Below, in pieces: positions 18,206-26,477 of a stretch of DNA of 64,000 bases. Source of the DNA: Thermosediminibacter oceani DSM 16646 (GTDB taxonomy: Bacteria > Bacillota > Thermosediminibacteria > Thermosediminibacterales > Thermosediminibacteraceae). A program made the translations under genes and the position numbers. Location of the stretch: assembly GCF_000144645.1 (NCBI RefSeq), contig NC_014377.1:1116001-1180000 (forward strand), written 5' to 3'. The notes beneath the pieces are model-generated. The model did no database searches. It saw only the letters and a program-made list of their open reading frames with translations, and was not told the DNA's origin. How positions within the stretch are numbered: position 1 is the stretch's first letter; each line of letters begins with the position of its first letter.

Positions 18206-18580
18206 ATGTTTGAGACTTTTGATATAGCGGTTGCCAGCCATCCTGATGCAAAACTCATCTTTCATAGTGACCGTGGATTACAATATACAAATAAAGCATT
18301 TAAAGCAAAACTGGATAAGGTAGGAATGACACAGAGTATGTCTAGGGTAGGCCGCTGTATAGATAATGGCCCTATGGAGGGATTCTGGGGAATCCTGAAA
18401 TCGGAGATGTATTACTCACATAAGTTTGATGACTATGATAGCTTGAAAAAAGCGATTGAGGAATACATAGATTACTACAATACAAGGAGATACCAGAAAC
18501 GTTTAAAATGCATGACGCCTATGGAGTATAGCAACTATCTTGCCTGTATGCAGCATAAAGAAAGCACCAACCATTTTTGA
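18206..18580 (+). pseudogene. IS3-family transposase OrfB, C-terminal fragment
   Basis: 124 residues of the DDE integrase core: FHSDRGLQYTNKAF contains the second catalytic Asp, and DNGPMEGFWGILKSEMYY the Glu, followed by the usual YYNTRRYQKRLKCMTPMEY end. The first catalytic Asp and the orfA frame are missing because the IS21 element replaces them. Confidence 0.88.
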
Positions 18581-18720
18581 TTGGTGCCTTACATAGAATT
18601 TTAATTATTTCCACTGTCTACTTGACAGGGGGCAGTTCAGATCCGGGGGTGATTTTGTTTTTTTATTTGACCTAAATTGTGACTTTTTCACAATTTTATC
18701 CATTTTAAAAGGTCATGAAA

Positions 18721-18743
18721 ATAACCTCCGTTATAGGAGGATT
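18721..18743 (-). terminator. Probable terminator of the tRNA operon
   Basis: Read on the minus strand: CCTCC, 6-nt loop, GGAGG, then TTATTTTC, 12 bases past the tRNA-Lys CCA end. Confidence 0.6.
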
Positions 18744-18756
18744 AAGGTATAAAAAA

Positions 18757-18832
18757 TGGTGGGCCATGTAGGCTTCGAACCCACGACACCCTGATTAAGA
18801 GTCAGGTGCTCTACCAACTGAGCTAATGGCCC
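18757..18832 (-). tRNA. tRNA-Lys (anticodon CTT)
   Basis: Complete cloverleaf with acceptor GGGCCAT/ATGGCCC, anticodon loop CTCTTAA and encoded CCA. Last of four tRNAs in one minus-strand operon. Confidence 0.95.
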
Positions 18833-18842
18833 ACATTAGATA

Positions 18843-18928
18843 TGGTGGAGAGAGGTGGATTCGAACCACCGAAGGCATCGCCAGCAGATTTACAGTCTGC
18901 CCCCTTTGGCCAGCTCGGGAATCTCTCC
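18843..18928 (-). tRNA. tRNA-Tyr (anticodon GTA)
   Basis: 86 nt with a long variable arm, acceptor GGAGAGA/TCTCTCC, anticodon loop CTGTAAA, CCA encoded. Confidence 0.95.
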
Positions 18929-18937
18929 ACATTTTTA

Positions 18938-19013
18938 TGGAGCCGACGATGGGACTCGAACCCGCAACCTGCTGATTACAAATCAGCTGCTCTGCCAATT
19001 GAGCTACGTCGGC
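18938..19013 (-). tRNA. tRNA-Thr (anticodon TGT)
   Basis: Acceptor GCCGACG/CGTCGGC, anticodon loop TTTGTAA, discriminator U, CCA encoded. Confidence 0.95.
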
Positions 19014-19018
19014 AAAAT

Positions 19019-19095
19019 TGGTGGGCCCACTAGGACTCGAACCTAGAACCGGCCGGTTATGAGCCGGCTGCTCTGACCGGTTGAGCTATGGGCCC
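19019..19095 (-). tRNA. tRNA with anticodon CAT (Met elongator or lysidine Ile2)
   Basis: Acceptor GGGCCCA/TGGGCCC, anticodon loop CTCATAA, CCA encoded. The acceptor stem begins with a G-C pair, so it is not an initiator. The body (TTAGAGCA-like D arm, CGGCTCATAACCG) resembles both Met elongator and Ile2 tRNAs; the sequence alone does not decide. Confidence 0.93.
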
Positions 19096-19117
19096 TCATT
19101 CCCGAAACGCAATTTAA

Positions 19118-19146
19118 AGTATACAATAAAATCTCGTTTTCGTCAA
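19118..19146 (-). promoter_or_regulatory. Promoter of the Met/Thr/Tyr/Lys tRNA operon
   Basis: Minus strand: TTGACG, 17 bp, TATACT, ending 22 bp before the first tRNA. The A/T-rich block just upstream (19151-19165) could act as an UP element and abuts the IS481-like copy. Confidence 0.8.
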
Positions 19147-19165
19147 TACGTTTTTAAAAAAAATT

Positions 19166-19751
19166 TGTAGATGAGCCACAGTTTCGTTCACACTACTTTA
19201 TTAAAGTGAAAAAGACATTGCAAAGGGTGGGTATCCCTGGGGTATTATGATGGAATGGCACAACAAAAACCCTAAGGAGGGATCACACTCAATGACATTA
19301 TAGCAAAAACTTAAAGCTTCTGGTAATCCCCAGGTTATCGCTCAAATTACTATCTCTTTGTTAGAGTTCCATTCCTTTAAGGAAACCGCTAAAATTTTAG
19401 GTGTTTCTACAAGATGGATCTATAAAATAGTGGAGCGTTTTATAAGAAGGCGCTATGGTATACGCTGCCGTAAACACAGGACAGTTAACGGTTCTCGCCG
19501 CTTTGCAGTAGATTTCTCAGCATTTGAACCTTTTTCAATTACAGGTGGCCGCTTTGGCAAAAACATGAACGGAATGATTCCTGTTGCTGTTGAGGCGTTA
19601 AAGTTTTATCGCTGCCTTTATCATTCTGCAATTGGTTCTATGCCTTTTAGATCATTTTTCTAATTCCGTTTTCTTGCTTTTTGATATACTCTGCCCTGGG
19701 ATAACATACTCAGAATAAAAAGCTATTGAATGAAGCTATGGTATATCTACA
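19166..19751 (+). mobile_element. IS481-like element, internally deleted copy
   Basis: The left end TGTAGATGAGCCACAG is identical to that of the intact copy at 33699, and the right end reads TGTAGATATACCATAG on the minus strand. It is 586 bp against 1270 bp for the intact copy; two internal stretches are missing. It lies 19 bp upstream of the -35 box of the tRNA operon. Flanking 15-mers are both A/T-rich but only partly alike, so any target duplication has decayed. Confidence 0.85.
19292..19663 (+). pseudogene. IS481-like transposase, nonsense mutation plus two deletions
   Basis: The ATG after AAGGAGG is followed by TAG at codon 4, where the intact copy has a Tyr codon. The frame then continues (LLEFHSFKETAKILGVSTRW) but jumps from the helix-turn-helix to RRRYGIRCRKH and again from FSAFEPF to GRFGKNMNGM, removing all catalytic residues. 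Confidence 0.88.
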
Positions 19752-19770
19752 CAGTTTTAGAAAAATATAA

Positions 19771-19799
19771 TTGACAAGATAGGTGAGAAAAAATATAAT
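19771..19799 (+). promoter_or_regulatory. Perfect consensus sigma-A promoter
   Basis: TTGACA, 17 bp, TATAAT, 19 bp after the right end of the deleted IS copy and about 115 bp before the small peptide gene it should transcribe. Confidence 0.8.
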
Positions 19800-19919
19800 T
19801 AAATTATTATTAGAAAAATTTTAATAGTATGTATTAAATGATAAAGGTTTTTTAACGTGAATCTCTGAAATCAATAAGAATCTATTGTATAAATTACTGA
19901 GAGAAAGGAGGGAAGTGAA

Positions 19920-20003
19920 ATGATCGAGATTATATTTGAAGAAGTAAAAGTTGAGGATTTGGAAATTGAAAATGTAGTAGAGTCGAAGTCTCATGCTCAT
20001 TAA
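19920..20003 (+). CDS. Orphan 27-residue acidic peptide
   Basis: The ORF reads MIEIIFEEVKVEDLEIENVV followed by ESKSHAH and stops. The Shine-Dalgarno GAAAGGAGGGAAGTGAAATG is among the strongest in the window, an exact consensus promoter lies upstream and a hairpin terminator right after, so it has the layout of a real gene. The first 20 residues are acidic/hydrophobic, like a RiPP leader; the tail is His/Ser-rich. No radical-SAM, protease or transporter gene is adjacent. Function unknown; a leader peptide, secreted signal or RiPP precursor are all possible. Confidence 0.55.
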   Translation: MIEIIFEEVKVEDLEIENVVESKSHAH

Positions 20004-20012
20004 AATTTTAGA

Positions 20013-20044
20013 AGAATCAGATACTTGTTTATCTGATTCTTTCT
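20013..20044 (+). terminator. Terminator after the 27-residue peptide gene
   Basis: Perfect 11-bp stem AGAATCAGATA/TATCTGATTCT with a 6-nt loop and a short T-rich tail. Confidence 0.75.
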
Positions 20045-20092
20045 CGTTTAATAATGTAAAATATTATGGCCTCGTATGCTTTGATATAAAGT

Positions 20093-20626
20093 TCAGATAG
20101 TAAAAAAAACAGTCGTTAATCCTGCGGTTTTAATGACGAAGGGGAATTTCTTTTCTCTAAGAGGCCTGGAATTCCAGGCTGTAACAATAGGGTCAAGGTT
20201 TTTACATAGTTCAGAGATTGTAGATTTTGAAAACTCGGTACCGCAAAGCTCGTAGGTTATTTCTTCAATTTTCCGGGTAGATACCCCGTTAACCACCATT
20301 TCCATTAATGCCAGTAAGAGAGCCTGTTCGCTTTTCTGGTAACGGCGAAAGATGTCAGTAGTGAGCTTACCGTTGCGGAGCCTTGGAACTCTTAACGTAA
20401 GGGTGCCGACTCTGGTAACAAGATTTCTCTGATGGCAACTGTTAAGGTAATCTTTTCTCTCTTCGGTTCTTTCATAAGGTTCAGCTTTGATTTGCTCGGT
20501 GGCCTGTGCTTGTAGTATTTGGTTGAGTACGGACTCCAATAGTTTGGCCATCTCTTCATCTTTAGCTCCTTTTAAAAAGAGGTGGTGCAAAATTTCAGAA
20601 TCAATGGTAATATTATATTGAGCCAT
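20093..20626 (-). pseudogene. IS256/Mutator transposase, truncated
   Basis: About 163 residues match the start of IS256-type transposases, including LRVPRLRNGKLTTDIFRRYQ and the ISELCKNLDPIVTAWNSRPL segment just before the first catalytic Asp. The frame departs after KKFPFVI into 10 unrelated residues, so the DDE domain is absent. Confidence 0.85.
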
Positions 20627-20755
20627 TTCTCATTCCTCCAGTTAGGTGTTTGGGGTCTCAATTTAATTCTAACCAGAGGGGTGAGGGTGGCTCAACCTTT
20701 TTAAAACTCCCTTTTTATACAATTATATGGACTTAACTTTTAACACTCCTTTGAT
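20093..20755 (-). mobile_element. IS256-family fragment
   Basis: Holds the N-terminal 40 percent of a Mutator-type transposase and the upstream end of the element, read on the minus strand as GGAGTGTTAAAAGTTAAGTC near 20755. The other end is missing. Confidence 0.7.
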
Positions 20756-20939
20756 ACTGACTCAAAGATTGGAAGGAAATAAGTGCTAAATAGGTGTAGA
20801 TCTAACGGAAAAGCGAATGAAAATTTTTTACAAGACTAAGATTTTGATATTTATATACGCTTCTTATAAATTTTTGTCCCAAATGCAGGAAACTTAGAAA
20901 AGTTGTAGAAGTAATAATCTAAAGAGAGGGGGAGTAAAT
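20627..20939 (+). other. 313-bp non-coding stretch between the IS256 fragment and the M42 operon
   Basis: The first 130 bases are the IS256 upstream end. The rest is A/T-rich with a plausible promoter at 20828-20856 (TTTACA, 17 bp, TTTATA) for the peptidase operon. No ORF with a ribosome site is seen. Confidence 0.5.
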
Positions 20940-21989
20940 TTGGATGTCAGGGAATTGCTGATGGAACTTTTATCAGCTGATATACCGTCCGGATGCGAAG
21001 TGGACAGATCTAACTACTTGGTACAAATCTTTCAAAGGTACTGCGAAGATGTATCGGTTGATAAGCTGGGCAACGTAATAGCAAGAAAAGGAGCAAAGGA
21101 CGCAAAAATAAAGGTCATGCTTGCTGCGCATATGGATGAAATAGGTTTGATGGTAAAACAGATCGACGATAGGGGATTTATCCGTTTCTCCTATATAGGA
21201 GGTATAGATCATCGTATATTACCTGCCCAGGAAGTAATAATTCACGGTAGGGAAAAAGTTCCGGGTGTAATAGGCAGCAAGCCTCCTCATATGCAGGAAC
21301 CTGAAGAGAGGAATAAAGCCCTTAAGCCCGAGGACATGTTCATCGATACCGGCTTGCCGGCAGAAAAAGTAAGAGAATTGATCAGGATCGGGGATGTTAT
21401 TACCTTCAAAAGAAAACCGTGTGAACTTTTGAATGGGTGTTTTTCCGGAAATGCTCTAGATGACAGGGCGGGAGTGGCCACTATTCTTTATTGCCTCGAG
21501 GAACTCGATAAATTACAGTTTTCTGCAGAAGTTTATGCCGTAGCTACCGCCCAGGAAGAAGTGGGGCTTAGAGGAGCTATAGTAAGCAGTTATCATCTCT
21601 ATCCAGATATAGGTATAGCGGTTGATGTCTGCCATGGCAATATGCCGGATGTGTCTGAAGAGGAAACCCACAAGCTGGGCAAAGGTCCGGCTATCGCCCT
21701 GGGACCCAATATCCATCCGAAGCTGTTTGATAGGCTAAAAAGCATCGCGGAAGATTACAACATTCCGTACCAGTTAAATCCCGAACCCTCAGCAACGGGT
21801 ACCGATGCCTGGGCAATGCAGATAACCAGGCAGGGTATTCCCACAGCGTTGATTTCAATTCCGCTCAGGTACATGCACACTACGGTAGAAACGCTCAACC
21901 TTGATGATATAAAGATCAGTGGACGGTTGCTGGCACTTTTCATATCGTCGCTCGATAGAGGTTTTGTGGAGGGGTTAAGATGTTATTAA
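20940..21989 (+). CDS. M42-family metallo-aminopeptidase, 1 of 3 in tandem
   Basis: A 349-aa M42 (FrvX/YsdC/PepA-like) peptidase, a family that forms dodecameric tetrahedral shells trimming peptides. The two-metal site is visible: AAHMDE, ALDDRAG, the catalytic QEEVGLRG, AVDVCHG and RYMHTT. It starts at TTG after GAGAGGGGG. The ATG of the next gene overlaps its end by 10 bp. Confidence 0.93.
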   Translation: MDVRELLMELLSADIPSGCEVDRSNYLVQIFQRYCEDVSVDKLGNVIARKGAKDAKIKVMLAAHMDEIGLMVKQIDDRGFIRFSYIGGIDHRILPAQEVIIHGREKVPGVIGSKPPHMQEPEERNKALKPEDMFIDTGLPAEKVRELIRIGDVITFKRKPCELLNGCFSGNALDDRAGVATILYCLEELDKLQFSAEVYAVATAQEEVGLRGAIVSSYHLYPDIGIAVDVCHGNMPDVSEEETHKLGKGPAIALGPNIHPKLFDRLKSIAEDYNIPYQLNPEPSATGTDAWAMQITRQGIPTALISIPLRYMHTTVETLNLDDIKISGRLLALFISSLDRGFVEGLRCY

Positions 21990-22993
21990 AGGAATTGACG
22001 GAGGCTTTCGGCGTTTCCGGAGCAGAGGAAGAGGTTAGAAATATCCTTAAACGTGAAATAGAAGGTCTGGCAAAGCTGAGGACCGACGCCCTGGGCAACC
22101 TTTTCTTTGAAAAACCCGGAAAAGATAAAAAACCTAAGATAATGCTGGCCGCCCATATGGATGAAGTCGGCCTTATGATCACGTCTATAGGTAAAAACGG
22201 CTGGCTTAAGTTTGACACTGTTGGTGGAATAGACGACAGGATCCTGGTCTCAAAAACGGTTCTAATAGGTCCTAAGAAGGTGAAAGGGGTTATAGGGGCA
22301 AAAGCCATACATCTGCAGGAACCTAAGGAACGGGAAACAGCGTTAAAGTCAAAGAATCTATACATAGATATAGGTGCCAAAGATAAGGAAGATGCGGAAA
22401 AAAAGGTCAAAGTAGGCGATTATGCCGTTTTCGATTCCCAGTTTGAACGCATCGGTGATTTGATCAAAGCAAAAGCCCTAGATGACAGGGTAGGCTGCTA
22501 TATAATTACCGAGATCCTGAAAAAAAATTATGACCTTACTATCGCTGGTGCCTTTACAGTTCAGGAAGAAATAGGCCTGAGAGGTTCTGCAGTGGCAGCT
22601 TACGCCATCGAACCCGATGTGGCGATCGTTATAGAAGGGACTTTTGCCGCCGACGTGCCTGAAAACAAAGAAGAAGGTTATAGTACCACCCTAGACAAAG
22701 GACCTGCAGTTACCCTAATGGACAAAACGTATATCGCCGACAGGCGACTGGTAGATAGAGTGATTCAGGTTGCGGAAAGAAAGGGAATTCCCTGCCAGCT
22801 GCGCAGGACCGCTTTTGGTGGTACTGACGCAGGTAGGATACATACGACAAAAGAAGGCATACCTACGATAGTGATTTCGGTGCCGTGCCGGTACATACAT
22901 TCACCTGCTGGGTTGGCGAGCCTTACGGATATACAAAATACAATAGCCTTAATAGACGCCCTCATTATAGATTTTCAGGAAAGGGGTTTATGA
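21980..22993 (+). CDS. M42-family metallo-aminopeptidase, 2 of 3
   Basis: A 337-aa paralogue with AAHMDE, ALDDRVG, QEEIGLRG and RYIHSP. Where copies 1 and 3 have Asp in AVDV, this one has VIEGTFAAD with Glu, a variant metal ligand that marks another M42 subgroup and may shift substrate preference. It is translationally coupled to both neighbours. Confidence 0.93.
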   Translation: MLLKELTEAFGVSGAEEEVRNILKREIEGLAKLRTDALGNLFFEKPGKDKKPKIMLAAHMDEVGLMITSIGKNGWLKFDTVGGIDDRILVSKTVLIGPKKVKGVIGAKAIHLQEPKERETALKSKNLYIDIGAKDKEDAEKKVKVGDYAVFDSQFERIGDLIKAKALDDRVGCYIITEILKKNYDLTIAGAFTVQEEIGLRGSAVAAYAIEPDVAIVIEGTFAADVPENKEEGYSTTLDKGPAVTLMDKTYIADRRLVDRVIQVAERKGIPCQLRRTAFGGTDAGRIHTTKEGIPTIVISVPCRYIHSPAGLASLTDIQNTIALIDALIIDFQERGL

Positions 22994-23973
22994 AGATGAA
23001 AGAATTGATAAAAAAGCTGACCGAAACTTATGGCCCCTCGGGCGAAGAGAGCAAAATCCGGGAAGTTATAATAGATGAAATAAAGGACTATGTCGATGAG
23101 ATTCGCGTGGATGTCCTGGGAAATATAATCGCAAGAAAAGCCGGGACGGGCGAAAAGATGATGCTGGCTGCCCACATGGATGAAATCGGCGTTATAATCA
23201 CAAACATTGACGACAAAGGTTTTCTCAGGTTTTCCAACATCGGAGGGGTATCGCCCTTTACCCTAATAGGCGAGAGAGTTATTTTTGAAAACGGGACCGT
23301 AGGTGTTTTCGGGATGGAAAAACTGGACTCAATAAAAGATTTGAAGTTCAACAAGATGTTCATCGACATCGGCGCGAGATCCAAAGAAGAAGCGCTAAAG
23401 AAGGTGCGCCTGGGAGACAAGGCGGTCTATTACAGGAGCTGCGATATAATCGGAGATTGCGTAACAGCCAAGGCCCTGGATGACAGGGCAGGATGCGCCG
23501 TACTGATACGAGCTTTGCAGAATCTTAAAAATCCTAAGTTCGATACCTATTTCGTGTTTACGGTACAGGAAGAAGTTGGCCTGCGTGGTGCCAGAACTTC
23601 GGCTTACGGAATAGAGCCGGATCTTGCCATTGCCGTAGATGTGACGTCAACCGGAGACACGCCCGAAGCGGAGAAAATGGCGGTGGAGCTGGGCAAAGGA
23701 CCTGCTGTGAAGATAATGGACCGATCGGTGATTTGTCATCCGAAGATAAAGGAGATGCTGATAGAGACCGCTGAAAAAAATAATATCCCCTATCAGTTAG
23801 AAGTGCTAGAATGGGGCGGAACCGATACGGGAGCCATTCACCTTACCAAGGCCGGAGTTCCATCCGGTTGTCTTTCCATACCGACAAGATATATCCACAC
23901 GCCATCGGAAGTGGCTTCAATTGATGATATCGAAAAAGCAACAGAACTGCTGCTACGCGTTCTGGAAAAATAA
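22990..23973 (+). CDS. M42-family metallo-aminopeptidase, 3 of 3
   Basis: A 327-aa protein starting in an ATGA overlap with copy 2 (an ATG two codons later is also possible). Motifs are AAHMDE, ALDDRAG, QEEVGLRG, AVDVTSTGD and RYIHTP. Three coupled paralogues suggest either mixed-subunit shells or division of labour by residue type, as described for archaeal TET peptidases. Confidence 0.93.
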   Translation: MKMKELIKKLTETYGPSGEESKIREVIIDEIKDYVDEIRVDVLGNIIARKAGTGEKMMLAAHMDEIGVIITNIDDKGFLRFSNIGGVSPFTLIGERVIFENGTVGVFGMEKLDSIKDLKFNKMFIDIGARSKEEALKKVRLGDKAVYYRSCDIIGDCVTAKALDDRAGCAVLIRALQNLKNPKFDTYFVFTVQEEVGLRGARTSAYGIEPDLAIAVDVTSTGDTPEAEKMAVELGKGPAVKIMDRSVICHPKIKEMLIETAEKNNIPYQLEVLEWGGTDTGAIHLTKAGVPSGCLSIPTRYIHTPSEVASIDDIEKATELLLRVLEK

Positions 23974-24003
23974 TCCGAGGGAAATCCCTCGGATTATTTT
24001 AAT
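23969..24003 (+). terminator. Terminator of the M42 operon
   Basis: 12-bp perfect stem TAATCCGAGGGA/TCCCTCGGATTA, 2-nt loop, then TTTTAATTT. Confidence 0.85.
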
Positions 24004-24085
24004 TTGAAAAAAAATATGCACGAGATTCTCATGTCTCCCATAGATTTATATTGATAAAACGAAAGGGAGGCGTGGGAACATTAAC

Positions 24086-24397
24086 ATGGAGATACATTGC
24101 CCTTTTTTAAAAAAATACAAGGTTTTTGATCTCATCAATGCAAAAAGTGTAATTTACAGGTGCGAGCTCGGAAAGGTTCTTTTAAAACAGAAGGACTTAA
24201 GCAAAAAATGGGCCTGCGGGGGTTGTACAGTGCCCTGGATACTGGCGGGCGAGCACTGTAAGTATTTAAAACCAAGAAAGGATTTTATATTAAGGGGTTC
24301 GAGCCAGACATGGTTCACCTGCGAATTGCTGGATATATGTCTTGAAAGACCCTACGAATTCTGTGATGCCCATTGCCAGCATTACATTCCGGTTTGA
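24086..24397 (+). CDS. Cys-rich hypothetical protein, 103 aa
   Basis: A small soluble protein with nine cysteines: HCPF, YRCEL, WACGGC, EHCKY, FTCELLDIC and FCDAHC. The spacing suggests two metal or Fe-S sites. ATG follows GGGAGG at moderate distance. It stands alone between the M42 operon terminator and the TPR gene. I do not recognise the family. Confidence 0.7.
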   Translation: MEIHCPFLKKYKVFDLINAKSVIYRCELGKVLLKQKDLSKKWACGGCTVPWILAGEHCKYLKPRKDFILRGSSQTWFTCELLDICLERPYEFCDAHCQHYIPV

Positions 24398-24512
24398 AGG
24401 TATCTGGTATGGGCATATTTTCATACAAGAGTACTCAACATAACGACTCACTTAGCAGGAAAATAAAAGAAAAAATAGAATAATATGTAATAAAAAGGAA
24501 GGGGGGGATTGG

Positions 24513-25676
24513 ATGAATAAAACAGAAGCTCTGCACCTTCTTTCTAGGGCTTTCAACAGGAGATTTGTATCTATACCGCACTTTTATTTGAGCATTTTGT
24601 ACAGAACAAACATGTACGATCTCGCTCTTGATTATGTCAGGAAAATGTTACTTAAGTCACCCGGATTCGATCTATTCTGCTGGGGTGGGCTAATTTGCTA
24701 TTTCAAGAGGGATTTGAACGGGGCTTTGCGTTATTTTGAAAAGGCTCTTTCTGTAGAGGATGCCCAAGAAATAAGTTATTTCCTCGGAGAAATATACCTG
24801 GAATTGATGGAGTTTGAGAAGGCGGAGAAAAATTATGCCTCGATAGTGGACAACCCGGCATTAAAGGCAAAAGCGATGTACGGGCTTGCTTTGTGTAAAA
24901 TTGAGAAAAACCAGCACAGGGAGGCCTTGAAGCTGCTCAACGATGCTTTAACAGAAGCCAAAAGTGCTGACTACGTAAAGATTCAGAACAAAAAAGGGCT
25001 TTGCCTGATGGAAATGGGACTCTTGGAAGAAGCGAAGGCATGTTTTTACGACTGTTTGAACCGGGCACCGGGAGACAATAACGCAAAGTTGAATTTGGCT
25101 CTGGCACTGAGCAAATCGGGGGAATACGAAAAAGCTATAAATCTATATAAATCGGCTTTATCCAGATTTCCACATGATATAATTGCTATTAACAACCTGG
25201 CATTATGCCTTGCCGCATCGGGGCGCTACGATGAGGCCCTTGAGTACTGCGAGAGGGGGCTGGCTATGGACCCTCTTAACGGAGATCTCCTGATAAACAA
25301 GGGCTACTGCCTGTACAAACTGGCGGACTATAAAAAAGCCATAGACTGCTTTAAGGAAGCCGAAAAGCATGTCAAGGATGACTTTGTAGTGAAGAACAAT
25401 ATGGCGTTGTGTCTTATGGCTTTAAAAAAATACGGTGAGGCCCTCCAGTTGTTGGAGGATGTTTTGCAAAAACAAAGGAGCGATGATATATTAATAAATA
25501 AGGCCTTCTGCCTACTAAAGATGGGACTTTATCAGGAGGCGGCAGAATGCTATAAAGAGCTAGAAACAAGGATCGCGAACAAGGCCGATATTTATACCAT
25601 GCTTGGTATATGTTTTGAGAAAATGGGAGAGACTGAAAAAGCTGTTGAATATTACAACAAGGCATTAATTGCTTAA
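24513..25676 (+). CDS. Tetratricopeptide-repeat protein
   Basis: 387 aa, made almost wholly of about ten 34-residue TPR units (for example NNLALCLAASGRYDEALEYCERGLAMDP and the last, IYTMLGICFEKMGETEKAVEYYNKA). No signal peptide or membrane segment, so a cytoplasmic scaffold is likely. ATG follows GGAAGGGGGGG. Its stop precedes the surE start by 16 bp, so the two are co-transcribed. The partner is unknown. Confidence 0.88.
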   Translation: MNKTEALHLLSRAFNRRFVSIPHFYLSILYRTNMYDLALDYVRKMLLKSPGFDLFCWGGLICYFKRDLNGALRYFEKALSVEDAQEISYFLGEIYLELMEFEKAEKNYASIVDNPALKAKAMYGLALCKIEKNQHREALKLLNDALTEAKSADYVKIQNKKGLCLMEMGLLEEAKACFYDCLNRAPGDNNAKLNLALALSKSGEYEKAINLYKSALSRFPHDIIAINNLALCLAASGRYDEALEYCERGLAMDPLNGDLLINKGYCLYKLADYKKAIDCFKEAEKHVKDDFVVKNNMALCLMALKKYGEALQLLEDVLQKQRSDDILINKAFCLLKMGLYQEAAECYKELETRIANKADIYTMLGICFEKMGETEKAVEYYNKALIA

Positions 25677-25692
25677 GGACAGGGGTGCAGTA

Positions 25693-26454
25693 ATGAAAAT
25701 TCTTATTACAAATGACGATGGCATATACGCCGAAGGCCTTTTTGCGATGGCAAGGGAGATATCCAAAATTGCCAAGGTGACGATTGTGGCTCCCGACAGA
25801 GAAAGGAGCGCCACGGCACATGCTATAACCATGCACAAACCTTTAAGGGTGGAGAGGGTCAATCTTCACGACTGCCACGTGGAAAGCTGGATGGTGAACG
25901 GAACTCCGTCGGACTGCGTAAAGCTGGCCCTCGACGCACTGCTCAACGATGTACCGGATCTGGTGCTGTCGGGAATAAACAGGGGCCCCAATTTAGGCAC
26001 CGACGTAATTTACTCCGGCACGGTATCGGCCGCTATCGAAGCGGCGATTTACGGGATTCCTGCAGTGGCCTTTTCCGTCGCCGCGTATGAGAACGTATCG
26101 TACGATTATCCGGCGCGCTTTGCGAGAAAGCTTTGCGTGAGCGTAATGGAAAAGGAGTTTCCCAAGGATACTTTATTGAACGTCAACATACCTCCCTTAG
26201 ACGAAGAGGACATAGCAGGCGTTTTAATAACGCACCTGGGGAGCAGAAAGTACAAAAACTGCTTTGACAGAAGGCAGGACCCGAGAGGCAAGACCTATTA
26301 CTGGCTGGCAGGAGAGGCGGTCGAGGACCTGGATGACACCGGTTCCGACGTTTGGGCGATCAAAAATAATTATATTTCGATTACACCAATTCACTTTGAT
26401 TTGACTAATTACGAAGTAATTGATACTATAAAACAATGGGAATTGAAACCATAA
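25693..26454 (+). CDS. surE: 5'/3'-nucleotidase SurE
   Basis: 253-aa SurE, a metal-dependent nucleoside monophosphate phosphatase. Signature ITNDDGI at residues 5-11 carries the metal-binding Asp pair, and SGINRGPNLGTDVIYSGTVSAA completes the active site. The ATG at 25693 after CAGGGG is chosen; the longer frame upstream lacks a ribosome site. Confidence 0.95.
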   Translation: MKILITNDDGIYAEGLFAMAREISKIAKVTIVAPDRERSATAHAITMHKPLRVERVNLHDCHVESWMVNGTPSDCVKLALDALLNDVPDLVLSGINRGPNLGTDVIYSGTVSAAIEAAIYGIPAVAFSVAAYENVSYDYPARFARKLCVSVMEKEFPKDTLLNVNIPPLDEEDIAGVLITHLGSRKYKNCFDRRQDPRGKTYYWLAGEAVEDLDDTGSDVWAIKNNYISITPIHFDLTNYEVIDTIKQWELKP

Positions 26455-26477
26455 AAAAATTGGAAAGGAAAGTTTGA

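Larger units (their letters stand above)
17193..18634 (+). mobile_element. IS3-family (IS150-like) remnant, interrupted by an IS21 element
   Basis: The left end begins TGCTCCCATTGTAGTAGACA and the right end, read on the other strand, begins TGCCCCCTGTCAAGTAGACA, a good pair of terminal inverted repeats about 31 bp long. Between them only the left tip (17193-17282) and the last third of orfB (18206-18580) belong to this element; the rest is the IS21 insert. No clear target duplication flanks it. The element cannot move on its own. Confidence 0.75.

Noticed and set aside
18674-18696. 9-bp inverted repeat AAATTGTGA/TCACAATTT between the IS3 right end and the tRNA operon
   Set aside because: No T-run in the right place on either strand and no known operator nearby; likely inert or part of the element's flank.
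18842-19046. ORFs of about 63 codons across the tRNA cluster (GGFEPPKASPAD type)
   Set aside because: These are the well-known false proteins produced by translating the reverse strand of tRNA genes.
24409-24483. 24-codon ORF MGIFSYKSTQHNDSLSRKIK... before the TPR gene
   Set aside because: Weak ribosome site and no support from promoter or terminator; could be a remnant but not callable.
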